A DNA stretch of 43,096 nucleotides from Flavobacteriales bacterium (GTDB lineage: Bacteria; Bacteroidota; Bacteroidia; Flavobacteriales_E; Vicingaceae). This document shows, in pieces, positions 25,864-33,126 of the stretch. The stretch covers positions 1 to 43,096 of the forward strand of contig JADYZM010000087.1 in assembly GCA_020853105.1 (NCBI GenBank). Direction: 5' to 3'. Position 1 is the first letter of the stretch. Each line of letters opens with the position of its first letter. The translations under genes and the position numbers were made by a program. A model generated the notes under the pieces. The model was not told where the DNA came from, searched no databases, and saw only the letters and a program-made list of their open reading frames with translations.

Positions 25864-27831
25864 TTATTTCTTTGATAATTTTTTGTTTTTGATGAGGTAA
25901 TCAGCTGTTTGAATTTGGCTGAAAGCATAATTTTTCATACCACTGGCAATTTCAGGAAATTGATTTATGCAATCTTTTGCAACTTCTTGATTCAACTTAT
26001 ACAACGATGATGTTGAATTCTTTCTATAAACATACAAAAAGTTAGAGTCTATTACGGCTAATTTATCATCGTTACAGAAATAGGTATATGGTCTGGTATG
26101 ATTAAATAAATCAATGCCTAGTGTATAATTTTCATAAGGGAGTTTCACTAAATTCATTACAGTTGGAAAAACATCTATCTGACTTCCAAAGTTGCTAAAT
26201 GATTTGGGTTCTGAAATTAATAAAGGAGCATAAATAATAAACGGAATGTGATTATAACTAAGTGGAACATCAAATTTTGCGTCTAAATAGGAACCATGGT
26301 CGGCTACAAACACAAAAAGAGTATTGTTAAACCATTTTTCTTTTTTTGACAATTCTACCAATTTCTTCAGTGACCAGTCTGCATATTCAACAATACTTTT
26401 CTTTTCGTCGCTGTGCTTTGGATTAAAATATTCAGGGACAACATACGGACCATGGTCGCTTGCAGTCATCATCACCGCAAAAAATGGGTTGTTTTTATTA
26501 TATAGACGATTGAGTTGAGGAATTGAAAATTCAAACATAAAATCATCAGGAACACCCAACGTACTTTTTACATTTTCATTGGGATAATCTTGTTGAGATA
26601 TTATCAAATCATAATCGTTCCCTTTTAGAAATCCTCCTACATTATCAAACTGGTCGTCGTGAGTAGTAAAATAAGCAGTTGAATAATTGTTTGCCTTCAA
26701 AACAGAAGCGATTCCATTGAACTTAGGAATTTCAACGCTTTTCATTGGGTGTTTAGTGAAAAGAGCCGGAAACGAAAAAAGAGTGCTGAAAATACCGTTG
26801 AAGGTATGCGTTCCTGCACTATAAATATTATCAAAACTATATCCTGTTTTTGCAATACTATCTAAGAATGGGGTTAATTTATCGGTATTTCCAAACCTTG
26901 CCATTTTTGAAGCACTCATGCTTTCCATAATCACCAATACTATATTTGGCGGACGTTCATTTGTGCTGTCAAAAGAAACATATTCATAAATTGGAGAAAA
27001 TTCATTTCCCTTCCTATTGATATATTTTTGAGTCTGTTCAATGGCTGATTGGTTTTCAATTAAATTTATCTCCTCTCCTTTCTCTTTTCTGGAATCTAAA
27101 TAACTACGCAAGAGAGTAAAAACAGGATTTAGTCCCAGTTGATTTGGAAATGCATAATTGCTGAAATAAGCAGTCCCCACTCGAATAGGTGATTTTGATT
27201 CAAGTCTTCCTCTAATTCCTATGAATATAAGAAGTAAAGCAACCAACGATACTACAACGGATTGAATTCTGAATTTTGATGTAAAATGAATGCTTTCGTT
27301 TGTTTCGGAAGCATTAAAAATCCACCGATTAATTATCCAAATGAACAGTAGAATACTAAATACAATCGGAAAAATTACCCACCAAAAGGCAAATTCCTGA
27401 AAAATCATTTTTAACATGAACGATGTGTTGTCTGCCCAAACAAACCCATTAACAGTAAATCTTGAAAAAAAATGGTGAAAGTAACTTATATCTATACCAC
27501 AAATCAAAAACGACAATCCAAACAAAACTCCAAAATATATTTTTAGGAATTTGTTTATGAATTGGTTTTGAATATTGAATTGATACAATAGAATTAATAG
27601 AAAAGCGGGTAAAATGGATATATATCCCGTTATTACCAAATCAAAACGTATCCCCATTATAAAGGATTGAAAAAAAACAGCTATTCTTTCAGAATCTGGA
27701 ACAGAATCAATGTGTTTAAATTCATTAAGAAACAACAAAAATCTAAAAGAAGAGAAAAAAAGTAATCCCAAAAAATAGATTTTGAAAATAGTTTTTATGG
27801 GAGGTATTATTGTACTTTTAATAAGGGACAC
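25864..27831 (-). CDS. LTA synthase-like sulfatase-fold membrane enzyme
   Basis: This 655-residue protein starts at a GTG and has five N-terminal membrane helices (about 15-33, 55-84, 98-115, 148-170, 190-207). An extracytoplasmic sulfatase/alkaline-phosphatase-fold domain follows. Visible active-site parts are E303 in VLVIMESMSASKM, a probable nucleophile T343 in AGTHTFNG, and the later metal ligands in FVADHGSY and NHIPF. Relatives move phosphoglycerol or phosphoethanolamine from phospholipids to envelope glycans. A Gram-negative Bacteroidota cell has no classical lipoteichoic acid, so the acceptor is unknown; LPS or a periplasmic glycan are options. The gene runs against the surrounding plus-strand lipid A block. 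Confidence 0.85.
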   Translation of the reverse strand: MSLIKSTIIPPIKTIFKIYFLGLLFFSSFRFLLFLNEFKHIDSVPDSERIAVFFQSFIMGIRFDLVITGYISILPAFLLILLYQFNIQNQFINKFLKIYFGVLFGLSFLICGIDISYFHHFFSRFTVNGFVWADNTSFMLKMIFQEFAFWWVIFPIVFSILLFIWIINRWIFNASETNESIHFTSKFRIQSVVVSLVALLLIFIGIRGRLESKSPIRVGTAYFSNYAFPNQLGLNPVFTLLRSYLDSRKEKGEEINLIENQSAIEQTQKYINRKGNEFSPIYEYVSFDSTNERPPNIVLVIMESMSASKMARFGNTDKLTPFLDSIAKTGYSFDNIYSAGTHTFNGIFSTLFSFPALFTKHPMKSVEIPKFNGIASVLKANNYSTAYFTTHDDQFDNVGGFLKGNDYDLIISQQDYPNENVKSTLGVPDDFMFEFSIPQLNRLYNKNNPFFAVMMTASDHGPYVVPEYFNPKHSDEKKSIVEYADWSLKKLVELSKKEKWFNNTLFVFVADHGSYLDAKFDVPLSYNHIPFIIYAPLLISEPKSFSNFGSQIDVFPTVMNLVKLPYENYTLGIDLFNHTRPYTYFCNDDKLAVIDSNFLYVYRKNSTSSLYKLNQEVAKDCINQFPEIASGMKNYAFSQIQTADYLIKNKKLSKK

Positions 27832-27923
27832 TTTCGAGTTATTTTTACAACGATAAAATTAGATTTTCTTAGTTAACTACTAAAAAGTACCGTTTAAAAA
27901 TTAGTAAAATAAGCAAAAACTCT

Positions 27924-27931
27924 TACTTTTG
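27924..27931 (+). promoter_or_regulatory. Putative -7 element close to the lpxD start
   Basis: TACTTTTG matches TAnnTTTG and ends six bases before the lpxD ATG at 27938, so a transcript from it would start at or very near the start codon. No -33 TTG is clear. Confidence 0.4.
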
Positions 27932-27937
27932 ACTTTT

Positions 27938-28960
27938 ATGGAATTTTCTGCAAAACAAATAGCGGACTTGCTCAATGGAGAAATTCAAGGCAATGCCGAG
28001 GTTAAAATAAATAAATTGAGCAAAATTGAAGAGGGTATTCCAAATTCACTTTCCTTTTTAGCTAATCCTATTTATCAAGAACATCTATATACAACAAACG
28101 CATCGGTTGTTATTTTGAATAAAGATTTTATTCTTGAAAAGTCTGTTAAAGATTCCTGTACTCTAATTCGAGTAGATAATGCCTACGAGTGCTTTGCAAA
28201 ATTATTAGAAACCTATAACCAAATCAAAAATAACAAATCAGGCGTAGAGCAGCCTTCATTCATTTCACCATCTTCAAAAATTGGTGAAAACTGCTATGTT
28301 GGTGCATTTGCTTATGTCAGTGATAATGTGAAAATTGGAAAAAATGTTAAAATTTATCCCAATTGTTTTGTTGGCGAAGGCGTGGAAATAGGTGATAATA
28401 CTATTCTCTATGCTGGAGTAAAAATTATGCAAGATTGCAAAATTGGGAATAATTGTACCTTTCATTCAGGGGTGGTTATTGGAGCTGACGGATTTGGTTT
28501 TGCCCCAAACAGTGAAAACAATTACAAAAAAGTTCCACAAATTGGAAACGTAATTATTGAAGACCATGTAGAAATTGGTGCAAATACCTGTGTGGATAGA
28601 GCTACATTAGGTTCAACAATTATAAAAAAAGGTGTCAAACTTGACAATTTAATTCAGATTGGGCACAATGTAGTAATTGGTGAAAACACTGTTGTTGTCG
28701 CACAAACAGGAATAGCAGGTTCAACAAAAATTGGAAAAAATTGTATGATAGGCGGACAAGTCGGTATTGTTGGACACTTAAATATTGCCGATGGAGTTAA
28801 AATTGCTGCTCAATCGGGAGTTGGTTCAAATGTTTTGACAGAAGGTTCTATTTTACAGGGTTCTCCGGCTTTTTCAGTTGGCGAATATAAACGTTCATAC
28901 GTTGGATTTAAAAAGTTACCTGAAATACTCGACAGGCTCAGTAAGTTGGAGAACAAATAA
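27938..28960 (+). CDS. lpxD: UDP-3-O-(3-hydroxyacyl)glucosamine N-acyltransferase LpxD
   Basis: This 340-residue enzyme adds the second acyl chain, from hydroxyacyl-ACP, to UDP-3-acyl-glucosamine in lipid A synthesis. It has the uridine-binding N-terminal domain (about 1-105), a long left-handed beta helix of hexapeptide repeats (about 106-310), and the catalytic H243 in [12 protein letters not shown]. The [16 protein letters not shown] segment is characteristic of LpxD. I start it at the ATG at 27938, not at an in-frame TTG nine bases earlier, because [12 protein letters not shown] is the usual start of the family. lpxC-fabZ follows after 33 bases. Confidence 0.95.
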   Translation: MEFSAKQIADLLNGEIQGNAEVKINKLSKIEEGIPNSLSFLANPIYQEHLYTTNASVVILNKDFILEKSVKDSCTLIRVDNAYECFAKLLETYNQIKNNKSGVEQPSFISPSSKIGENCYVGAFAYVSDNVKIGKNVKIYPNCFVGEGVEIGDNTILYAGVKIMQDCKIGNNCTFHSGVVIGADGFGFAPNSENNYKKVPQIGNVIIEDHVEIGANTCVDRATLGSTIIKKGVKLDNLIQIGHNVVIGENTVVVAQTGIAGSTKIGKNCMIGGQVGIVGHLNIADGVKIAAQSGVGSNVLTEGSILQGSPAFSVGEYKRSYVGFKKLPEILDRLSKLENK

Positions 28961-28993
28961 ATAGTTTAATTATACAAAAAACAGTATTCAGAT

Positions 28994-30412
28994 ATGGCTA
29001 AACAAAAAACCTTAAAAAACTCTTTCTCCGTTATCGGCGTTGGGCTACATACGGGAAGCAAGGTAAAAATGACTGTTTACCCCGCAGAAGCTAATCACGG
29101 ATTTAAATTTAAACGAATTGATATTGAAGGAACTCCTATAGTTGATGCTGATTGTGATTTAGTTGTTGACACATCAAGAGGAACAACTTTAGAAAAAAAT
29201 GGAGTCAGAATTTATACAACCGAACATATTTTGGCTGCACTTGTGGGTTTTGAAATTGACAATGCTCTGATTGAGTTAGATGCAGCAGAAATTCCTATTA
29301 TGGATGGAAGTTCATACCCTTTTGTTCAATTTATTCAAGAAACAGGAACAGTTGAACAAGAAGCAGACAAGGAATATTTTACAATTACAAATAACCTAAC
29401 ATACGAAGACTTGGAGCGTAAAACAGAAATGCTTGCCGTACCTCAAGATGAATTTCGTTTAACCGTTATGGTTGATTACAATTCTCCATTGTTAGGAACT
29501 CAACACGCCCACATGTATAAAATTGGCGAGTTCATTCCTGAAATTTCTAAATGCAGAACATTTGTATTTTTAAGAGAATTAGAATTTTTAGCTAAAAACG
29601 GATTAATTAAAGGTGGAGATATTGACAACGCAATTGTTTTAGTGGACAAAGTACTTCCTCAAGAAAAATTAGACGAAATAGCTGATTTATTAGGAAAACC
29701 TCATATTAAAATTGAAGAAGCAGGTATTCTAAATAATGTAACCTTGCATTTCCAAAACGAACCTGCTCGACATAAATTGCTTGATATAGTTGGTGATTTG
29801 GCACTTGTAGGTAAACCCATTAAAGGTCATATTCTCGCTGCAAGACCAGGGCACAAAGGCAATGTTGATTTTGCAAAAATTATTAAACAAGAAATTAAAA
29901 ATCAACAAAAAAATCAACTTGTTCACTTTGATTTAACTCAAGAGCCCATATATACCATAACTGACATAGAAAAATTACTTCCTCATAGATACCCATTCTT
30001 GTTGGTTGACAAAGTAATTGAAATGAACGAAAACTCAATTGTTGGAATAAAAAATATTACATTGAACGAGCCTCAGTTTACCGGGCATTTCCCTGGTAAT
30101 CCTGTAATGCCTGGCGTATTACAAATTGAAGCTATGGCACAAGTTGGCGGAATTTTTGCACTTGGCACAGTTCCTGACCCGGAAAACTACTTGACTTACT
30201 TCATGAAAATTGATAGAGTAAAATTCAAGAAAAAAGTAATTCCTGGAGATACACTTGTATTCAAATTAGAATTACTAACTCCAATTCGTAGAGGTATTAT
30301 TCACATGGATGGCAAAGGCTACGTAAACGGTCAGCTGGTTGTAGAAGCTGAACTAATGGCTCAAATTATAAAAGAAAAGAAAGAAGAAGTAAAAGAAGCA
30401 ACAGTACACTAA
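28994..30412 (+). CDS. lpxC: Bifunctional LpxC-FabZ: UDP-3-O-acyl-GlcNAc deacetylase / hydroxyacyl-ACP dehydratase
   Basis: This 472-residue protein joins two enzymes. Residues 1-310 are LpxC, the zinc deacetylase of the committed lipid A step, with E77-H78 in TTEHILAAL, H260 and D264 in EPARHKLLDIVGDLAL, and H287 in RPGHKGN. Residues about 320-460 are FabZ, the dehydratase of fatty acid elongation, with H365 in FTGHFPGNPVMPG and E379 in LQIEAMAQ. The fusion is a known Bacteroidota trait. It may balance lipid A against phospholipid synthesis by fixing the two activities at equal amounts. All catalytic residues are present. Confidence 0.96.
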   Translation: MAKQKTLKNSFSVIGVGLHTGSKVKMTVYPAEANHGFKFKRIDIEGTPIVDADCDLVVDTSRGTTLEKNGVRIYTTEHILAALVGFEIDNALIELDAAEIPIMDGSSYPFVQFIQETGTVEQEADKEYFTITNNLTYEDLERKTEMLAVPQDEFRLTVMVDYNSPLLGTQHAHMYKIGEFIPEISKCRTFVFLRELEFLAKNGLIKGGDIDNAIVLVDKVLPQEKLDEIADLLGKPHIKIEEAGILNNVTLHFQNEPARHKLLDIVGDLALVGKPIKGHILAARPGHKGNVDFAKIIKQEIKNQQKNQLVHFDLTQEPIYTITDIEKLLPHRYPFLLVDKVIEMNENSIVGIKNITLNEPQFTGHFPGNPVMPGVLQIEAMAQVGGIFALGTVPDPENYLTYFMKIDRVKFKKKVIPGDTLVFKLELLTPIRRGIIHMDGKGYVNGQLVVEAELMAQIIKEKKEEVKEATVH

Positions 30413-30441
30413 TTTCACTATTTTTGGCAAAATTTTATAAA

Positions 30442-31224
30442 ATGGAGAGATACCCACAAACCAGTATTCATCCTGATGCCAAAATAGCAGAAAACGTAAC
30501 AATTGACGCTTTTACAACCATTCATGGTGAAGTAGAAATTGGAGAAGGAACATGGATAGGTTCAAATGTTACTATTTTTGATGGAGCTAGAATCGGAAAA
30601 AATTGTAAAATATTTCCAGGTGCCGTTATCTCTGCAATCCCACAAGATTTAAAATTCAATGGCGAAAAAACTACAGCAGAAATTGGAGATAACACAATTA
30701 TCAGAGAATGTGTTACAATAAATCGAGGTACTGTAGATAAAATGACTACTAAAGTCGGAACAGATTGTTTGCTCATGGCTTACGTTCATATTGGTCATGA
30801 TTGCATTGTTGGAAACCATTGCATACTTGCTAACTGTGTGAATTTGGCAGGTCATGTTGAGTTGGAAGATTTTGTAGTTATTGAAGGTGTTGCCGGAGTT
30901 CAGCAATTTGTAAAAATTGGACAACACTCATTTATTGGTTCCGGTTCAAACGTGAGGAAAAACGTACCTCCATTTATAAAAGCTGCCAGAGAACCCCTTA
31001 GTTATGTTGGAGTGAACTCAATTGGACTTAGAAGAAGAGGCTTTGCTACAGAAGCAATACTTCAAATAGAAGATATTTATCGTTCTATTTATGTAAGAGG
31101 ATTAAATCTATCCAATGCAGTTCGTGTAATTGAACAAGAGGCTCCACAATCAAAAGAAAAAGAATCAATACTGAACTTTATTTCAGAATCTACGAAAGGA
31201 ATGATTAGAGGTCCTTTAAATTAA
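30442..31224 (+). CDS. lpxA: UDP-N-acetylglucosamine acyltransferase LpxA
   Basis: This 260-residue enzyme transfers a hydroxyacyl chain from ACP to the 3-OH of UDP-GlcNAc, the first lipid A step. It shows hexapeptide repeats from IHPDAKIAENVTIDAF onward, the IPQDLKF segment, and H116 and H119 in AYVHIGHDCIVGNH, where H119 matches the catalytic His125 of E. coli LpxA. A C-terminal helical part (about 195-260) contains YRSIYVRGLNLSNAV. I use the ATG at 30442; an in-frame TTG at 30424 would add six residues the family lacks. It is the third gene of the lipid A cluster. Confidence 0.95.
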   Translation: MERYPQTSIHPDAKIAENVTIDAFTTIHGEVEIGEGTWIGSNVTIFDGARIGKNCKIFPGAVISAIPQDLKFNGEKTTAEIGDNTIIRECVTINRGTVDKMTTKVGTDCLLMAYVHIGHDCIVGNHCILANCVNLAGHVELEDFVVIEGVAGVQQFVKIGQHSFIGSGSNVRKNVPPFIKAAREPLSYVGVNSIGLRRRGFATEAILQIEDIYRSIYVRGLNLSNAVRVIEQEAPQSKEKESILNFISESTKGMIRGPLN

Positions 31225-31251
31225 GTTAAAACAAAATTTCAATTAAAAATT

Positions 31252-31818
31252 ATGGCAACTACTGCAGATATTAAAAACGGAATGTGCATCAAATTCAATC
31301 ATGGTTTGTATTCTATCGTTGAATTTCAACACGTAAAACCAGGGAAAGGTCCTGCATTTGTGAGAACAAAATTAAAAAATTTAACTACGGGGAAAATATT
31401 AGATAATACTTTTACAGCAGGACACAGAATTGAGCCTGTTAGAGTAGAAAGAAGAAAATACCAATTTTTGTATAGCGATGAAAATGGATATCATTTCATG
31501 AATCAAGAAGACTATGAACAAGTATATATCAATGAAAATATTATTGATGCTCCAAAATTTTTAAAAGAAGGCGAAGTTGTTGAAATAGTTTTTGACGCAG
31601 AACAAGAGATTCCATTAACTTGCGAGCTACCTACTTATGTAGAATTGGAAATAACATATACCGAGCCCGGTATTAAAGGAGATACTGCTACAAATGCATC
31701 TAAGCCTGCAAAAGTTGAAACAGGTGCAGATGTTAGAGTTCCTTTATTCATTGAACAAGGCGATAAAATACGGTTAGACCCAAGAACAGGTTCTTATTCC
31801 GAGCGTGTGAAAAATTAA
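31252..31818 (+). CDS. efp: Elongation factor P
   Basis: This 188-residue protein rescues ribosomes stalled at proline runs. It has the three-domain EF-P layout. The loop tip [11 protein letters not shown] carries K32 at the place that is modified or left free in different bacteria. The central domain shows [21 protein letters not shown], and the C-terminal domain holds GIKGDTA and ends [13 protein letters not shown]. No EpmA/EpmB or EarP gene is visible nearby, so the kind of Lys modification, if any, is unknown. It is the last gene of the lipid A block. Confidence 0.96.
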   Translation: MATTADIKNGMCIKFNHGLYSIVEFQHVKPGKGPAFVRTKLKNLTTGKILDNTFTAGHRIEPVRVERRKYQFLYSDENGYHFMNQEDYEQVYINENIIDAPKFLKEGEVVEIVFDAEQEIPLTCELPTYVELEITYTEPGIKGDTATNASKPAKVETGADVRVPLFIEQGDKIRLDPRTGSYSERVKN

Positions 31819-31833
31819 AAAAATACGTATTTT

Positions 31834-31862
31834 ATCGTATATAATAACGATTTTTCTTTTTT
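31834..31862 (+). terminator. Weak intrinsic terminator of efp
   Basis: A short stem (atcgt at 31834-31838 with acgat at 31847-31851) is followed by a T-rich run to 31862. The stem is short and AT-rich, so efficiency is doubtful. Confidence 0.4.
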
Positions 31863-31869
31863 ACATTTG
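31862..31869 (+). promoter_or_regulatory. Putative -7 element of the beta-barrel gene
   Basis: TACATTTG matches TAnnTTTG and lies 40 bases before the ATG. The leader that follows is almost free of G and C and holds a tandem heptamer repeat. Confidence 0.5.
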
Positions 31870-31885
31870 TTTAAATTAAAAAGAA

Positions 31886-31906
31886 ACTAAAAACTAAAAA
31901 CTAAAA
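31886..31906 (+). repeat. Three tandem copies of actaaaa in a 5' leader
   Basis: Three perfect copies of the 7-base unit actaaaa (31886-31892, 31893-31899, 31900-31906) end three bases before the ATG of the beta-barrel protein gene. In this group A-rich leaders often stand in for Shine-Dalgarno sites, so it may help translation. Confidence 0.7.
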
Positions 31907-31909
31907 ATT

Positions 31910-32539
31910 ATGAAAATGAAAATGTTAAAAGTAGCTGTAGCTACAGTTTGTATGGTTGCATTTGGACAAGTGTCAAAAGCACAGTTTAGTGCAGGTGTAA
32001 ATGCTGCATTACCAATGGGTACTGTAGGAGATGTAATTTCTCTAGGCTTTGGTGTTAATTTAGGGTATGACTACGCACTTGATGATAAAATGTCTGTTGG
32101 TGGTGAAGCAGGATATACTTATTTTCCTACAAAAGACCCAGATTTTATTGATGATAAGTATGCCGACGGTACAAAACACTATGATAGCTATTCAAGATCT
32201 TATTCAATGATTCCTATTTTAGCAAATTTTAAATACTATTTTGCTGATAATACTAATGGATTATATGGTCTTGCTTCATTAGGAGTAACTTCGTTAATAT
32301 ATAAAGAAAATTATACCAGAAACGAACAAAAAGTAGATTGGAATATTAATACTGGATGGACTTATTCTTATGAAAAAAAATCGTATGAAAACTCTTTTTC
32401 AGGTACATATTTTACATTTGGAGCTGGTTTAGGGTATATTATTAATGAGAAAATTGATCTTGGAGTAAGATATTTAACTGTAAGTTCAAATGGTGGTTCT
32501 GCAAGTTTTATGAATTTAAGAGTTGCATATAACTTCTAA
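31910..32539 (+). CDS. Outer-membrane beta-barrel protein
   Basis: This 209-residue protein has a clear signal peptide (about 1-25, KMKMLKVAVATVCMVAFG then SKAQ) and a body of alternating short amphipathic strands. Typical parts are GVNLGYDYALDDKMSVGGEAGYTYF, GLYGLASLGVTSL and the last strand FMNLRVAYNF ending in Phe, as expected for an eight-stranded OmpA/OmpX-like barrel inserted by BamA. Tyr-rich loops (about 60-90 and 130-160) would face outward. The function is unknown. The single-gene unit, A-rich leader and strong palindromic terminator suggest high expression. Confidence 0.8.
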   Translation: MKMKMLKVAVATVCMVAFGQVSKAQFSAGVNAALPMGTVGDVISLGFGVNLGYDYALDDKMSVGGEAGYTYFPTKDPDFIDDKYADGTKHYDSYSRSYSMIPILANFKYYFADNTNGLYGLASLGVTSLIYKENYTRNEQKVDWNINTGWTYSYEKKSYENSFSGTYFTFGAGLGYIINEKIDLGVRYLTVSSNGGSASFMNLRVAYNF

Positions 32540-32551
32540 ATCAAAAAAATA

Positions 32552-32598
32552 CAATTCATAAAAAAAAGCTCCAATTTGGAGCTTTTTTTTATGAATTG
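32552..32598 (+). terminator. 47-bp perfect palindrome acting as terminator
   Basis: Arms of 23 bases (32552-32574 and 32576-32598) pair perfectly around one central T. The core is agctccaa/ttggagct flanked by eight A on the left and eight T on the right, so it is a strong intrinsic terminator for the beta-barrel gene on the plus strand. The outer caattcat/atgaattg arms extend it far beyond the usual size. Confidence 0.85.
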
Positions 32599-32626
32599 CT
32601 CAAAACAGCGTAAACTATAAAATTGG

Positions 32627-32634
32627 TACTTTTG
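32627..32634 (+). promoter_or_regulatory. Putative -7 element of tatA
   Basis: TACTTTTG matches TAnnTTTG and lies 14 bases before the tatA ATG, which leaves a short leader. No clear -33 box at the standard distance. Confidence 0.45.
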
Positions 32635-32648
32635 AAAAAAAAAGAATA

Positions 32649-33020
32649 ATGGGTCAATTGTTGTTTTTAAATATAGGAGGAGGAGAATTATTCTTTATTA
32701 TTTTAGTGGTAATTATTTTTTTTGGACCCAAAAGCATCCCTGAACTTGCCAGGGGGTTAGGTAAAGGGTTAAGAGAGCTTAAAAATGCCACAGACGGCAT
32801 TCAACAAGAAATTAAGGAAAGCGTAGGTGAAGTACCAAACATCAACAAATCCATAAATCTTGAACAAAAGGTAAACCAAATGATTTTTGAAGAAACCAGT
32901 AAACAAGAAGCAACACCGGAAAAAACTGATTCAAACTCTCAACCAAAAACAGTTTCACGCAACAACTCGGTTTATACTTCAGGCGAAATTTCTGAAGAAA
33001 ACAAAATTGAAAATAACTAA
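32649..33020 (+). CDS. tatA: Twin-arginine translocase subunit TatA/TatE-like
   Basis: This 123-residue protein has the TatA layout: one N-terminal membrane helix (about 10-26), the FFGPKSIPEL hinge, then an amphipathic helix (ARGLGKGLRELKNA), and a long charged, probably disordered tail. TatA forms the pore-like assembly that moves folded proteins across the inner membrane with TatC. The TatC gene is not in this window. TatB is an alternative, as the tail is rather long, but the FGP hinge with a short N-terminus fits TatA better. A hairpin with a T-run follows. Confidence 0.88.
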   Translation: MGQLLFLNIGGGELFFIILVVIIFFGPKSIPELARGLGKGLRELKNATDGIQQEIKESVGEVPNINKSINLEQKVNQMIFEETSKQEATPEKTDSNSQPKTVSRNNSVYTSGEISEENKIENN

Positions 33021-33044
33021 AATTCAATCGGATTTTTCTAATTC

Positions 33045-33069
33045 ATACAACCAAGTTTGTATTTTTTTC
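33045..33069 (+). terminator. Putative intrinsic terminator of tatA
   Basis: A 6-bp stem (atacaa at 33045-33050 with ttgtat at 33057-33062) is followed by a run of T to 33068. The stem is AT-rich and short. Confidence 0.45.
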
Positions 33070-33126
33070 GTTGCTATATCATGTTAACTATTTTTTTGTA
33101 TAAATTGCAAAATCTAATTATCTCAT

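Noticed and set aside
25864..27831. True lipoteichoic acid synthesis
   Set aside because: Lipid A genes and other features show a Gram-negative envelope, and no other teichoic acid genes are visible.
30419..30426. TATTTTTG before lpxA as an internal promoter
   Set aside because: It matches the -7 consensus but has no -33 box and lies in an AT-rich spacer inside a tight operon, so chance is likely.
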